A stretch of 64,000 nt of DNA. It comes from an uncultured Amylibacter sp. (GTDB taxonomy: Bacteria; Pseudomonadota; Alphaproteobacteria; Rhodobacterales; Rhodobacteraceae). This document shows positions 45,090 through 55,060 of this stretch, one piece after another (position 1 is the first letter of the stretch; each line of letters opens with the position of its first letter). Under the pieces are notes generated by a model. It made no database searches. It was not told where the DNA came from and saw only the letters and a list, made by a program, of their open reading frames with translations. A program made the position numbers and the translations under genes. The DNA is taken from NCBI GenBank assembly GCA_959347425.1, contig OY365741.1:2132501-2196500 (forward strand). Reading direction: 5' to 3'.

Positions 45090-45400
45090 TAGTGATTAGT
45101 GGTGAGTGATTAGTGATTAGTGGCTTTAGCCCACAAGGGCAGTTGAACCTGCCCGACAAAAAGCCCTACGGGTCTTCGTCATCCCTGCGGGATACCGACC
45201 AGCGTGGTCTTTTGTGCGTAGCCCTCACGGTGTGAGGGCATGCCAAAAGCCCGATCTATGCTTGGCAAAGCCTAAGTAAATTAACGAGGAAGGGTGAAGA
45301 TGGAAAGGTGAATGATTTTTTACCACTTCTTGACTGGTCGGCATTTCGAAGAAATGACGAAGACCCGCAAGGGCTAAATTAACGATTAACGATTAGTAAA
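45090..45400. repeat. Intergenic mosaic: H, P, G, H
   Basis: TTAGTGATTAG heptads, P (about 45130-45147), GACCAGCGTGGTC, G at 45202-45252 with stem CCCTCAC/GTGAGGG, and ATTAACG heptads. Here the two H ends are not inverted to each other. V is reduced to a short AAGCCTAAGTAAATTA piece. Confidence 0.75.
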
Positions 45401-45469
45401 TCACGTATTGACAAAAGATGAATAGCTGGTATGGTCGGGCGATTGTTAAACTAAAATGGAGCTTTAGAG

Positions 45470-46474
45470 ATGACAACAGAATCAAACAAATTATATCTAA
45501 GAAAACGTATTATCGAATTTCTAGAGGATAACCCCGGAAAACCTTTCCGAAAAGACGCAATTGCCGAATCGATTTTTAATAATTACCGCGAACAATGTTT
45601 AAAAAAGCTTGAAAAATCAGAAGTGCTAAAAACTGAAAATGATCTTATTGCACAGCTTGGTAGAGAAATTAGTGCGGAAAGCAGAAATATAAATCATCCT
45701 CGTATTAAAATTGAGAAAATTAAGAACAATATTGAGTTTTACTATAACGAGACAGGTGATGCTTCAGACATTATAATTGAGCCATTACATAAAAGCGCAA
45801 ATAAACCTGCAAAGCCAGCCATACAAGCAGATAAAAAAGATTCATCTAAAAGCCTGAGTGAATTAGATTTATATCCAATCCTATGGGAGTATTTGCAATC
45901 AGGACACCCAACAGTCTATGCTAAACATATCAATGACAAAGAATCTGAAAAAAATGAAGGACTTAATGGTCATAAATGGCGACATCCTGATTTGGTTGGC
46001 GTGGAAAGAATTGGTGAGGATTGGGGTGATGAAACCCTCAAATGTGCTAGTGCTTATTCTGGTGATAAACCCAAACTAAAGCTATGGTCATTTGAGGTTA
46101 AGAAAGAAATTACAAAATCAGCATCCCGAGGTTGTTTTTTTCAAACGGTTAGCAATTCTTCTTGGGCAAATTTTGGTTATCTTGTTGCAGAAAAAATTCA
46201 CGAAAGCGCAATGAAAGACCTTTCCATTCTTTCTAGTCTGCACGGCATTGGTCTTATTGAGTTAAATGTTACTAACCCTACAAAAAGTCGCATTGTGATT
46301 CCAGCCCAAGAAAAAACAGACATTAATTGGGGTACTGTTGGTAGCTTGGTTAAAATAAATAAAAATTTTGAAAAATACATTCAAAGTATTCGCCTTTATT
46401 ACGGACATGATTCTCATTGGAACGCCGATTATTGGGAAGCAAAACTTAACTTAAAAAAGCCAAGTAATAAATAG
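45470..46474 (+). CDS. HrgA-like PD-(D/E)xK protein (COG2958 type)
   Basis: 334 residues with AAAATGGAGC before the ATG. The N-terminal 100 residues look like a winged-helix domain (LRKRIIEFLEDNPGKPFRKD). The C-terminal part has LDLYPILWEYLQSGHPTVYA and WRHPDLVGVERIGEDWGD, then LKLWSFEVKKEITKSASRGC. Asp of PDLVG and E-x-K of FEVKK give a PD-(D/E)xK nuclease site. Relatives occur near restriction systems (HrgA of Helicobacter). No methylase is adjacent. AT-rich compared with neighbours, so probably horizontally gained. Confidence 0.75.
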   Translation: MTTESNKLYLRKRIIEFLEDNPGKPFRKDAIAESIFNNYREQCLKKLEKSEVLKTENDLIAQLGREISAESRNINHPRIKIEKIKNNIEFYYNETGDASDIIIEPLHKSANKPAKPAIQADKKDSSKSLSELDLYPILWEYLQSGHPTVYAKHINDKESEKNEGLNGHKWRHPDLVGVERIGEDWGDETLKCASAYSGDKPKLKLWSFEVKKEITKSASRGCFFQTVSNSSWANFGYLVAEKIHESAMKDLSILSSLHGIGLIELNVTNPTKSRIVIPAQEKTDINWGTVGSLVKINKNFEKYIQSIRLYYGHDSHWNADYWEAKLNLKKPSNK

Positions 46475-46847
46475 CAAATACTTTCATCACTAATCTAGGA
46501 CAATCTATAATTCTAGGAAACGACCGCCCAAAGGGTGGTCGCGCGCACCCTCACCCCCACGGGTGCGCGTCAGCTTATCGTTTGTACTGGGTCAATAATC
46601 ATTAAGAGCTATCGGTGACGCGAATTCCTATTATCCTCGCTAACAGGACGCACACCCTTCGGGTTCGCGCGACCTCCGTGCCACCATGACGAATGGTTAT
46701 TTTATTTAAAAAAGGTTTGCCAAGTATAGCCAAAGGCTTTTGTGTATGGGCTTTTGCAGGGTTTTATCTCAATCGGGCAAGTTCAACTGCCCTTATGCAA
46801 AAGCTCTATATGCACAAAAGCCCCCACTAATCACTAATAACTAATCA
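46475..46847. repeat. Intergenic mosaic: R, S variant, H
   Basis: R (about 46496-46705) is followed by an S hairpin (about 46735-46826) in the reverse sense with inner stem GGGCTTTTGCA/TGCAAAAGCTC and an imperfect P at its tip. AATCACTAATAACTAATC heptads end the block. Confidence 0.75.
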
Positions 46848-47477
46848 CTAACGCGCGGTCTTACCATCGCCATCGCCCGCACCAGCACCACCGCCAGCTT
46901 GGGTGGATTTTGCACCGCCACCATTGCTCGTACCACCATTGCTCGCCCCAGCACCAGAACCAGCACCAGCACCAGAAGAACCACCCGTAGACAACGGATC
47001 ATCCTGCCGAGTCACCGACCCCTCAAAATGCGCCCCGCTCTCAATCGCAATAGTCTTATGGATAATGTCGCCTTTCACCTGCGCAGTCGCCGTTAACCGC
47101 ACCTTCAAACCGCGCACACGCCCGATAATCCGCCCGTTAATCACCAAATCATCGGCCACCACTTCACCTTTAACAATAGACCCCTCGCCAATCGTCAAAA
47201 GATGCGCATGAATATCGCCATTGACTTTACCCAAAACCTGCACATCCCCCGCGGTATGTATATTCCCCGTAATCTCCAAATCCGGCGCCAACACCGAAGC
47301 CTGCGCCTTTTTCACCACGCCACCGCCCATACCCATAGGCGTTTTATCACCAATAGCCATAGAACCGCCACTTGGCTTTTCTTCCATTTTGCCAGCCGAT
47401 ACGGGCGGTTTAACACCCATTCCTGTTGGATTTGCTTTTTGCTCGCTTGGAGCGTTTGGTTTCTTAGAAAAAATCAA
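46848..47477 (-). CDS. Bactofilin
   Basis: 209 residues. The bactofilin core is at about 60-150 (DLEITGNIHTAGDVQVLGKV, NGDIHAHLLTIGEGSIVKGE, GRIIGRVRGLKVRLTATAQV), the beta-helix of a polymerising cytoskeletal protein that localises wall enzymes. Both tails are disordered; the C-terminal one is Gly/Ser/Ala-rich (SSGAGAGSGAGASNGG) from hexamer DNA repeats. Its ATG overlaps the stop of the M23 peptidase gene by 4 nt (ATGA), the common bactofilin-peptidase pairing. Confidence 0.92.
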   Translation of the reverse strand: MIFSKKPNAPSEQKANPTGMGVKPPVSAGKMEEKPSGGSMAIGDKTPMGMGGGVVKKAQASVLAPDLEITGNIHTAGDVQVLGKVNGDIHAHLLTIGEGSIVKGEVVADDLVINGRIIGRVRGLKVRLTATAQVKGDIIHKTIAIESGAHFEGSVTRQDDPLSTGGSSGAGAGSGAGASNGGTSNGGGAKSTQAGGGAGAGDGDGKTAR

Positions 47478-48862
47478 TTGATTGTCCTCATGTATTTGGC
47501 TGGATTAACAGCTCTGCCTTTGTAATGCACTTCATAGTGCAAGTGTGTTCCCGTGCTGCGCCCTGTGCTGCCCATTTCACCGATATGGTCGCCCAATTCG
47601 ATTTCCTGACCGCGTTTCACCAGAATTTTGCTTAAATGCGCGTAATACGTCACGAACCCCTGCCCGTGACGGATTTTTATCAAGTTGCCATAGCCCGCGT
47701 ACCGCCCTGCGAAAATAACCACACCATCGCCCGTGGCGGTGATATCCGTGCCTTTACTGCCCGCAAAATCGTGTCCTTTATGCAATCTGCGTTGCCCATC
47801 AAACGGGTCGCGCCGCATGCCATAGCCCGAAGTATAACGATACCGCCCTTTCACAGGATGCGCAAGGGGCAATTTTTTCACGCCGAGTTGCAATAGGCTC
47901 AGCCGATCCAAATCCTCCAAAACCTTGCCCGCAGGGGCGAAAATCGTTGCCTCAAACGGATCGTCCGAAAACACCAGAGGGTCGGCGGGGCCACCTATAC
48001 CAGAATAACCGAGGCGCACCTCTTGCAATAACGAGTTAATATTGATACCTTTTTTCTTTAAAGAATTCTCTAACGGAAGCAAGGAGGCGATTGTCGCATC
48101 GCCAATCTGTGCAAGGATTTGATTGCCCCGTTCCTTAATCAAATGCACGTCCTGTTCCAGTTTAGCATAGTTTTGTTCCAGCGTGTTTTTTTCCACCCGC
48201 ATGGAATCACGCTGAGTGCTTGCATCCTCCAGAGCGTCCGTTACAAACCGCAACATTGTTTCGGTTTTTTCCACATCCCTATACGTTATATCGGTCGTGG
48301 CGGTGCGGAGCTCGTCCAATAAAGACTGCGCTTCCTTCTTAGCAAAATCGCGTTCTTTTACCGCGGAGTGAAGTTTGGCTTGCATCGTTTCCAACCCCGC
48401 GTGGAGTTCGCGCCGTTCCGCCTCTGCCTTTAACAAATCGGATTGTTGCTGTGAAATCTGCCCCATCGCGACATAAAACCGTTTCTGCGCGGTTTGCGCT
48501 TCTTTCGTGCGTTGATCGCGTTCAACCAGCAACTGATCAAGGCGTTTTTGATAGGCGGTATAGAAAAAATCCGAGCGTTCAAAGGTTTGCGGGTTCAAAT
48601 CCAGCCGTTGGACGAGCAGTAAAGACCCCGAAAACCCCGACCAGCCAAGCAATGCAATGACAATAAAACCCATAAAAACCTGCGACAAAGGCGAGATACT
48701 GACATGACGGGTTTTATCCTCCGCACGGATATAAACCGTTCGTGGGGCGATATAAATCCCCAGCAAGCGGTTTATTGGGCGGGTTATAAAACCCACGATT
48801 TGGTTAAACAAATGTGCTATCGTTATCATTTTTTCGTTTTTCTTTCTTTTATAATCGGGCAT
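47474..48862 (-). CDS. M23 family metallopeptidase, membrane-anchored
   Basis: About 462 residues. One membrane helix near 60-85 (FMGFIVIALLGWSGFSGSLL), then a long coiled coil at about 110-270 (QKRLDQLLVERDQRTKEAQT). The C-terminal LytM/M23 domain has zinc ligands in LHKGHDFAGSKGTDI and THLHYEVHYKGRAVNP. Cleaves peptidoglycan peptides in the periplasm, probably placed by the bactofilin. Start uncertain: ATG 48862 or ATG 48829 (MITIAHLFNQ); neither has a good ribosome-binding site. Confidence 0.9.
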   Translation of the reverse strand: MPDYKRKKNEKMITIAHLFNQIVGFITRPINRLLGIYIAPRTVYIRAEDKTRHVSISPLSQVFMGFIVIALLGWSGFSGSLLLVQRLDLNPQTFERSDFFYTAYQKRLDQLLVERDQRTKEAQTAQKRFYVAMGQISQQQSDLLKAEAERRELHAGLETMQAKLHSAVKERDFAKKEAQSLLDELRTATTDITYRDVEKTETMLRFVTDALEDASTQRDSMRVEKNTLEQNYAKLEQDVHLIKERGNQILAQIGDATIASLLPLENSLKKKGININSLLQEVRLGYSGIGGPADPLVFSDDPFEATIFAPAGKVLEDLDRLSLLQLGVKKLPLAHPVKGRYRYTSGYGMRRDPFDGQRRLHKGHDFAGSKGTDITATGDGVVIFAGRYAGYGNLIKIRHGQGFVTYYAHLSKILVKRGQEIELGDHIGEMGSTGRSTGTHLHYEVHYKGRAVNPAKYMRTIN

Positions 48863-49044
48863 CAATCGGGCAAATAACCAGCGAAAAACCGCGTTTTGAG
48901 TGTTTTGCAGTGCTTTTATGCTATATTATTGGGCTATGCAAGGGGTATTTTGCTAGTTTTTCGTTTTTTTTGATGGATAAGCACCTTTTTGTGAATTATT
49001 AATGGCGAATGCGACCGCTCTGCAAGTTCGCGCAGACCTTGCTG

Positions 49045-49112
49045 ATAATAGAACGGGCTTTTGGCATGCCCCCTGCTCACAGAGCAGGGGCTAGGCACAA
49101 AAGACCCCGCCA
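49045..49112. repeat. Isolated G hairpin element
   Basis: GGGCTTTTGGCATGC arm, stem CCCCTGCT/AGCAGGGG with a CACAG loop, then GGCACAAAAGACC. It lies next to the penicillin acylase gene stop, so it may act as a terminator. The stem differs from every other copy but stays paired. The rest of 48866-49117 is AT-rich upstream sequence of the M23 gene. Confidence 0.7.
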
Positions 49113-49117
49113 ACTCG

Positions 49118-51580
49118 TCATTTATCTCGCACCAAATCCATCACTCCCCGTGCGTTCGTCCGCACCAAATTCGGGTCTAACACCATTGGAATATACTCCC
49201 CCCTCCGCCAAATCTGCGACAAATCATCATAATGCGGGGAGAGAAAATGCCCCGACTGCCCCGTGGAAATAATATACAGCGAGCTCTCTAAATCCGCGAA
49301 ATCCACAACCATACGATAGCCCGCCGCGTGGTCGCTGGCATAGGGTGTAGCCCCATTCGACATCAATGACGCATTTTGCAAAGTGTTATCCCCGCCCGCA
49401 ACCTCCTGCCTTATATTGAAAAACCAACCCAAGAACCCGCGCCCGAGCACTTGGTGATCTTGATGTGCCTGATGCACCTGCCCCCAACGCCACGCACCGA
49501 CATCATCGCCCAATAATTGGCGGAGTTCCATTAACGCTTCATCCAAACTATGGCGAGCGATATCGCCGCAAGTCTCCACCGATTCGGATTGAATAACATC
49601 GCACCACACGCCCGCACCGTCTATATTACGGAATACGCGCTCTATAAACACGGGGCGCAGAACCGCCAAAGTCGCCGACAAAACACCCAATTCATCGCTT
49701 AACAGGCGTTTCTGCAAATGCCGAGTCCATGCCGCGAAAATCAGGGGTTCGGGCTGATGCGGGGTCATCTCGCCGTTCCATTCTGCCAGCAAATCAATGG
49801 CACGTTGGCGCAAGGCTTCGGGTGTGTTCGGCTCGGCAATGGTTGTAGAAAACCACAATTCCTTGGCGATTAACGGCAATAACCCCCGCGCCGCCTCTGA
49901 TACCGAGTCCAGTTGGGTTTCCACGAAACTGCTACGCGTGTGGATTTCACGCCCGCCCATAAGGTCTATCAATCGGCGGATTCGCTGGGTATCACCCCAA
50001 GCGTAACTGAGATGATTAGGGAAAGGCTGGCTGGTCGTTTGGTTGTTCGTATTGGCTATCAGCCCGTTTTTCGGGTTTTTTATGAACAGATTATCGCTGT
50101 AATCAAATTCCCCGAGCCACCTATTTTGCGGCAACCACCCCTGCGAGGGCCACCGCCCTTGGGTTGTATGGCGACCGTCGCGTTTTGGCACTCGCCCGAT
50201 TAATTGCATGGCGATATCGTTCTCATCCGCAAGGGCTAGGTTTAATGAGGGACTGCGGTAATCCGCGCCCGCAACCCGCGCTTCATCAACCGAATCGCTG
50301 TGCATAACGCCCAACGCGGCGGTAAAAGAGCGGTCATCGGAACGCAACGCCACCCAGTTCATGCTGACAACATGCTCTTCTGGCGTGATATCATCCACAT
50401 GAAAGCCGTCTTTGTTGGATATAATGGGGCCGTTTTGGGTCCATCGCATGGTAATCTGTTCAGGCGAGGAGCCGTGTATTTCAATACTCGCCTGTTCGGT
50501 GCGAAACGGGGTATAGCCGTTCGGGGTCAGGTATTCGGTTTCATCCTTGGGATTGACACGCTCTATATACACATCCAAATCGTCAACGTAACTGACGGTC
50601 ACGCCCCAAGCTAGTTTTTTACTCCGCCCCGATAAAATAAGGGGAACACCAGGAAGGGTCGCGCCTATCATCTGTCGGTCAGCGAATTGCAAGCCAGCCA
50701 GCATCCAAACACTCGGCGCGGATAGCATCAGGTGCGGGTCATTGGCAAAAAGCGGCTTTTTGCCACGGGCGCGATGCCCCGCGACTGCCCAAACATTGGA
50801 CGCTCCGCCCGTGGTGAGCGTGGCAAACGGGTGCAGAGTATCGGGTGCGGGATTTTGACGGATGGCGGTTTTAATGGTGTCTTCACCGAGCCACGCCAAA
50901 TCTGGCAGAGGGTCAAAATTGCTGTCCATACCATCGGTGGCGAGGTCACGCCACCTATCCGAACCCAGCAAAATCGCGGCTTTGACATTCAAAATTTCAT
51001 CGCGTAATTGCGAGGTGAATTCCACCGCCATCATCCGCATCAGCGCAAGGCTATCGTGTGGCATCCACGGGGTGATTTCGGCGGGGAAAACAAACATCTC
51101 TGGCGCACCGCGACCCAACGCATCGTCATGGACTATGCGTAGCCAAGCGTTAACTCCATCGGCGTATGCAGTCAGGGCGGTTTGCGCGTCTTCGCTTTGA
51201 TAGGCAACGGAATCGCGTGATAAGTTATAGATATCCAAACGGCGGATAAGGCGGTCTAATTGTATCGTTCGCCTGCCAAATAATTCGGACAATCGCCCCT
51301 GTGCCGCACGGCGTTGGAGCAGCATTTGCCAAAGGCGGTCTTGCGCGTGAGCAAAGCCCAACCCGAAATACACGTCCGCGTTTTGGTCGGCGAATATATG
51401 TGGCACGGCGTAGGCATCGCGGACGATTTGGATATCACCGAGGGTGCCGTTTATAGTATAAGTGGCATCGTAATCAGGCAACGATCGTTTCATAAAATAC
51501 CAGCCTGTGCCGAGGGATAGTACCGCGATAACGCACAGCCCAAGGAATATACACACGAGCCAGTAGAAAATCTTGTTCAT
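49118..51580 (-). CDS. Penicillin acylase family N-terminal-nucleophile hydrolase
   Basis: 820 residues, exported: the N-terminal helix WLVCIFLGLCVIAVLSLGTG acts as signal or anchor. The precursor would self-cleave before the nucleophile Ser in LTTGGASNVWAVAG (about residue 257), giving alpha and beta chains. Other marks are GFAHAQDRLWQMLLQRRAAQ and FANDPHLMLSAPSVWMLAGL. Family members hydrolyse penicillins, acyl-homoserine lactones or other amides; the substrate cannot be told here. Single gene between repeat tracts. Confidence 0.92.
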   Translation of the reverse strand: MNKIFYWLVCIFLGLCVIAVLSLGTGWYFMKRSLPDYDATYTINGTLGDIQIVRDAYAVPHIFADQNADVYFGLGFAHAQDRLWQMLLQRRAAQGRLSELFGRRTIQLDRLIRRLDIYNLSRDSVAYQSEDAQTALTAYADGVNAWLRIVHDDALGRGAPEMFVFPAEITPWMPHDSLALMRMMAVEFTSQLRDEILNVKAAILLGSDRWRDLATDGMDSNFDPLPDLAWLGEDTIKTAIRQNPAPDTLHPFATLTTGGASNVWAVAGHRARGKKPLFANDPHLMLSAPSVWMLAGLQFADRQMIGATLPGVPLILSGRSKKLAWGVTVSYVDDLDVYIERVNPKDETEYLTPNGYTPFRTEQASIEIHGSSPEQITMRWTQNGPIISNKDGFHVDDITPEEHVVSMNWVALRSDDRSFTAALGVMHSDSVDEARVAGADYRSPSLNLALADENDIAMQLIGRVPKRDGRHTTQGRWPSQGWLPQNRWLGEFDYSDNLFIKNPKNGLIANTNNQTTSQPFPNHLSYAWGDTQRIRRLIDLMGGREIHTRSSFVETQLDSVSEAARGLLPLIAKELWFSTTIAEPNTPEALRQRAIDLLAEWNGEMTPHQPEPLIFAAWTRHLQKRLLSDELGVLSATLAVLRPVFIERVFRNIDGAGVWCDVIQSESVETCGDIARHSLDEALMELRQLLGDDVGAWRWGQVHQAHQDHQVLGRGFLGWFFNIRQEVAGGDNTLQNASLMSNGATPYASDHAAGYRMVVDFADLESSLYIISTGQSGHFLSPHYDDLSQIWRRGEYIPMVLDPNLVRTNARGVMDLVRDK

Positions 51581-51644
51581 GGGGGGAGTCCTTGCGGGGG
51601 TTGTGGGTTTTGGCAGGTGATAGCATGTTAAGAGAGATTGTCAA

Positions 51645-52312
51645 GGTTAACGATTAGTGATGAATGATTAGTGATTAGTGATTAGTTTTTTAGCCCTTCG
51701 GGTCTTCGTCATCGCGTTGCGATGCCACCACGGGGTGCGCCCGCACCCTTGAGGGCAAGCCCTCTTCGGGGCAGGCGCACCCAAGCCTGTCCTAGCATCT
51801 AGGCACAGCCTAAATAAATTTAGAGCAAACCTATCACCACTTCCCAAGTATTCTTTGCAAATAATCCACTCACCCGTCTTGTTATTCCAGATAGTAAATT
51901 TATAGAATCCCTAGCGTCTTGTAACCCAAGGGCTTTTGGCATGCTCCCACGAAGTGGGCGCTACGCACAAAAGACCATGCTGGTCGGCACTCGCGTAAGC
52001 GATGACGAAGACCCGCAAGGGCATTCAATATTATTCTAGAGCAAACCTAATAATCTAGGAAACGACCGCCCAAAGGGTGGTCGCGCGCACCCTCACCCCC
52101 ACGGGTGCGCGTCAGCTTATCGGTTGTACTGGGTCAGTGTATTTAAGAGTCGCTGGTGACGCGAATCCCTAACACCTAATAACCAAGACGCACACCCTTC
52201 GGGTTCGCGCGACCCGTGCCAAACATAACCAAAGGATGTTAATCATTAAAACCCCTTGACCTTATCCCCATTAATCACTAACACCTAATAAATAACAATT
52301 CAAAAAGAAAGA
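51645..52312. repeat. Long intergenic mosaic: H, J, V, G, R, H
   Basis: H, a GACGAAGACCC-type tag, J (about 51723-51790), V in reverse sense (about 51790-51930) and G (51930-51976; stem CTCCCAC/GTGGGCG with one mismatch). A CATGCTGGTCGGCA stretch and R (about 52032-52220) follow, then short AATCACTAACACCTAAT heptads. One of the most complete mosaics. No gene is seen in these 670 bp. Confidence 0.8.
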
Positions 52313-52318
52313 CCCCTC

Positions 52319-53182
52319 ATGGCAAACATAGCATTCCTAGGACTTGGCGTTATGGGATTCCCCATGGCTGGGCATCTGGCGGATAAGGGGCATAATGTCA
52401 CCGTCTATAACCGCACGACCGCCCGCGCGGACGACTGGTTGGCGAAACATAAAGGCACAAAAGCCCCCTCCCCCGCCAAAGCCGCCGCCAATCAAACCAT
52501 CGTTTGCGCTTGCGTAGGCAATGACGCGGATTTACGCGAAATCACACTAGGCGACCAAGGCGCATTCCAAACCATGGACAAGGACGCGGTATTCATCGAC
52601 CACACAACCGCTTCCGCGCAAATCGCACGGGAACTGGCAAAAACCGCCACAAAACAAGGGTTTCATTTCCTAGACGCTCCCGTCTCTGGCGGGCAAGCAG
52701 GGGCGGAAAACGGCGCACTCAGCATTATGTGCGGGGGCGACCCCAACGCCTTTAACCGAGTACACCCCACCCTGAAATGCTATGGCAAAGCCATTCGCCT
52801 GTTGGGGGATGCGGGCGCGGGGCAACTCACCAAAATGGTCAATCAAATCTGCATCGCTGGGCTGGTTCAAGGCTTGGCAGAGGGTTTAGCCTTCGCCGAA
52901 CGCGCCGGGCTAGACGGCACGGCTGTCGTTGAAACGATTGAACACGGGGCGGCGGGCAGTTGGCAGATGGCGAACCGAGGCAAAACCATGCTCGCCGACC
53001 AGTTTGATTTCGGCTTTGCCGTGGATTGGATGCGCAAGGATTTGGCGATTTGTCTGGATGAAGCCACCCGCAACGGGGCGAAATTGGATATTGCAAAACT
53101 GGTTGATGGGTATTATAACGACCTGCAAACTATGGGCGGGGGACGGTGGGATACCTCTGCCCTTATCCGCCGTTTAAGATAA
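52319..53182 (+). CDS. NAD(P)-dependent 3-hydroxyisobutyrate dehydrogenase-like oxidoreductase
   Basis: 287 residues. Rossmann domain at 1-160 with MANIAFLGLGVMGFPMAGHL, the family signature, then FLDAPVSGGQAGAENGALSI, and a helical C-terminal domain with the catalytic Lys in GAGQLTKMVNQI. This family covers 3-hydroxyisobutyrate dehydrogenase, tartronate semialdehyde reductase and relatives; the sequence alone does not decide. rpe follows 10 nt later. GAAAGACC lies before the ATG. Confidence 0.9.
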   Translation: MANIAFLGLGVMGFPMAGHLADKGHNVTVYNRTTARADDWLAKHKGTKAPSPAKAAANQTIVCACVGNDADLREITLGDQGAFQTMDKDAVFIDHTTASAQIARELAKTATKQGFHFLDAPVSGGQAGAENGALSIMCGGDPNAFNRVHPTLKCYGKAIRLLGDAGAGQLTKMVNQICIAGLVQGLAEGLAFAERAGLDGTAVVETIEHGAAGSWQMANRGKTMLADQFDFGFAVDWMRKDLAICLDEATRNGAKLDIAKLVDGYYNDLQTMGGGRWDTSALIRRLR

Positions 53183-53192
53183 GGAGCGCAAA

Positions 53193-53855
53193 ATGCTTTC
53201 ATACAACCCCAATGACGCGGTTAAAATCGCACCCTCCATTTTATCGGCGGACTTCGCCCGATTGGGCGAGGAAATCCGTGCGGTAGAAAACGCGGGCGCG
53301 GATTGGATACATATTGACCCTATGGACGGGCATTTTGTGCCGAATATAACGCTGGGGCCGAATGTTGTCGCCGATATTCGCCCCTATGTTAAAACCGTGA
53401 TGGATGTGCATTTGATGCTGTCGCCCGTGGATGGGTTTATTGAGCCTTTTGCCAAGGCTGGCGCGGATATTATCACTGTGCATGCGGAGGCTGGGCCGCA
53501 TTTGGATAGATCCCTGCAAGCCGTGCGTAGTTTGGGGTGCAAGGCTGGGGTTGCGCTGAATATCACCACGCCCTTATCGGTGATTGCCCATTGTTTGGAT
53601 AAGATTGATTTGATACTGGTGATGACGATAAACCCGGGCTTTGGCGGGCAGAGCTTCACCGAATCTATGGTGGATAAAATAGCCGATGCCCGCGCGATGA
53701 TAGGGGAGCGACCGATTTGGCTGCAAGTGGATGGTGGGGTGAATAAAGAGACCGTGGGGCTGTGCGCTGGGGTGGATGTTCTGGTTGCTGGGTCAGCTGT
53801 TTTTACTGGGGATGCGGGGGATTATGCGGGGAATATTGCGGGGCTGCGTTTTTAG
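53193..53855 (+). CDS. rpe: Ribulose-phosphate 3-epimerase
   Basis: Interconverts ribulose 5-phosphate and xylulose 5-phosphate in the pentose phosphate pathway; 220 residues, a TIM barrel. Marks are KIAPSILSADFARLGEEIRA, IHIDPMDGHFVPNITLGPNV (metal His/Asp), MDVHLMLSPVDGFI, MTINPGFGGQSF and LQVDGGVNKETV. The stop is followed directly by H heptads. Confidence 0.95.
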   Translation: MLSYNPNDAVKIAPSILSADFARLGEEIRAVENAGADWIHIDPMDGHFVPNITLGPNVVADIRPYVKTVMDVHLMLSPVDGFIEPFAKAGADIITVHAEAGPHLDRSLQAVRSLGCKAGVALNITTPLSVIAHCLDKIDLILVMTINPGFGGQSFTESMVDKIADARAMIGERPIWLQVDGGVNKETVGLCAGVDVLVAGSAVFTGDAGDYAGNIAGLRF

Positions 53856-54020
53856 TTATTAGTTATTAGTTATTAGTTATTAGTTATTAGTTATTAGTTT
53901 AGCGATTTCTTGACTGGTCAGCATTCGCGTAAGGGATGACGAAGACCCGAAGGGCATAATTCACCATTCACCATTCACAATTCATCACTAATAACTAATA
54001 ACTAATAACTAACAACTATT
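53853..54020. repeat. Inverted H arrays around a short core
   Basis: Six TTAGTTATTAG-type heptads at the left and five AATAACTA/AACTA heptads at the right are inverted to each other. A GACTGGTCAGC and GACGAAGACCCGAAGGGC core lies between. This is the simplest example of the H-ended element. Confidence 0.8.
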
Positions 54021-54079
54021 GACTCCCCCCACAAAACCCGCCATAATCCCCGCGAATCAAACAAACCACGCCAAAACAA

Positions 54080-55060
54080 ATGCCCCACAGCACACCTACC
54101 AACCCCGCCTTCACCCGCACACCCTTTGATATAAAGGCGAAACCCCATTCCAAGGTCTGGGACTACGCGATTATGACCGCTCTTATCGCCTGTTCGCTGG
54201 TTGCGGTTGCGGTGACCATCGGCATCGTCGCCTCGCTTTTATCGCAAGCCCTGCAATTCTTTCAGAAAATCCCCCTTACAGAGTTCCTGTTTTCCACCCA
54301 TTGGTCGCCTCAAACCGCCCTGCGCACCGACCAAATCGCGGCGGAAGGGCAATTCGGCGTTATCCCGCTTTTCACTGGCACTCTGCTGATTTCGGCGATA
54401 GCCATGGCGATTGCCACACCGCTGGGGCTAGCCTCCGCCGTTTATCTGGCGGAATACGCCACGAAACGCACGCGCAGTTGGGTCAAACCCATCCTTGAAA
54501 TCCTTGCGGGCGTGCCAACAGTCGTTTATGGCTTTTTCGCCGCCCTGACAGTCGCCCCGTTCATTCGCTGGACGGGCGAGGGATTGGGCATGCAGGTTGC
54601 CTCCGAATCCGCGCTGGCGGCTGGTTTAGTCGTGGGAATTATGATTATCCCCTTAATATCATCGCTATCGGACGATGTCATTAACGCCGTACCGCAATCG
54701 TTGCGCGACGCTTCGCTGGGCATGGGGGCGACGCAATCCGAAACCATTCGCCGCGTGATTTTCCCAACGGCTATGCCCGGAATTGCGGGCAGTTTATTGC
54801 TGGCAGCCAGCCGAGCCATCGGGGAAACCATGATAGTCGTCATGGCCGCGGGGTTGGCGGCGAATTTGACCGCGAACCCACTGGATGCCGTCACGACAAT
54901 CACCGCGCAAATCGTGGCTCTGCTGACGGGCGACCAAGAATTCGATTCGGCGAAGACTCTGTCGGCGTTTGCCTTGGGGTTGCTGTTGTTTATTGCCACT
55001 TTGATTTTGAATTATTTTAGCCTGCGGGTGGTGAAAAAATATAGGGAACAGTATGACTAG
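54080..55060 (+). CDS. pstC: Phosphate ABC transporter permease PstC
   Basis: 326 residues, inner-membrane subunit of the high-affinity phosphate importer. Marks are IPLFTGTLLISAIAMAIATP, ILEILAGVPTVVYGFFAALT and the EAA-like loop SLRDASLGMGATQSETIRRV, then AIGETMIVVMAAGLAAN. It overlaps pstA by 8 nt. No pstS lies upstream; the gene before is rpe, so the binding protein is elsewhere. Confidence 0.94.
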   Translation: MPHSTPTNPAFTRTPFDIKAKPHSKVWDYAIMTALIACSLVAVAVTIGIVASLLSQALQFFQKIPLTEFLFSTHWSPQTALRTDQIAAEGQFGVIPLFTGTLLISAIAMAIATPLGLASAVYLAEYATKRTRSWVKPILEILAGVPTVVYGFFAALTVAPFIRWTGEGLGMQVASESALAAGLVVGIMIIPLISSLSDDVINAVPQSLRDASLGMGATQSETIRRVIFPTAMPGIAGSLLLAASRAIGETMIVVMAAGLAANLTANPLDAVTTITAQIVALLTGDQEFDSAKTLSAFALGLLLFIATLILNYFSLRVVKKYREQYD

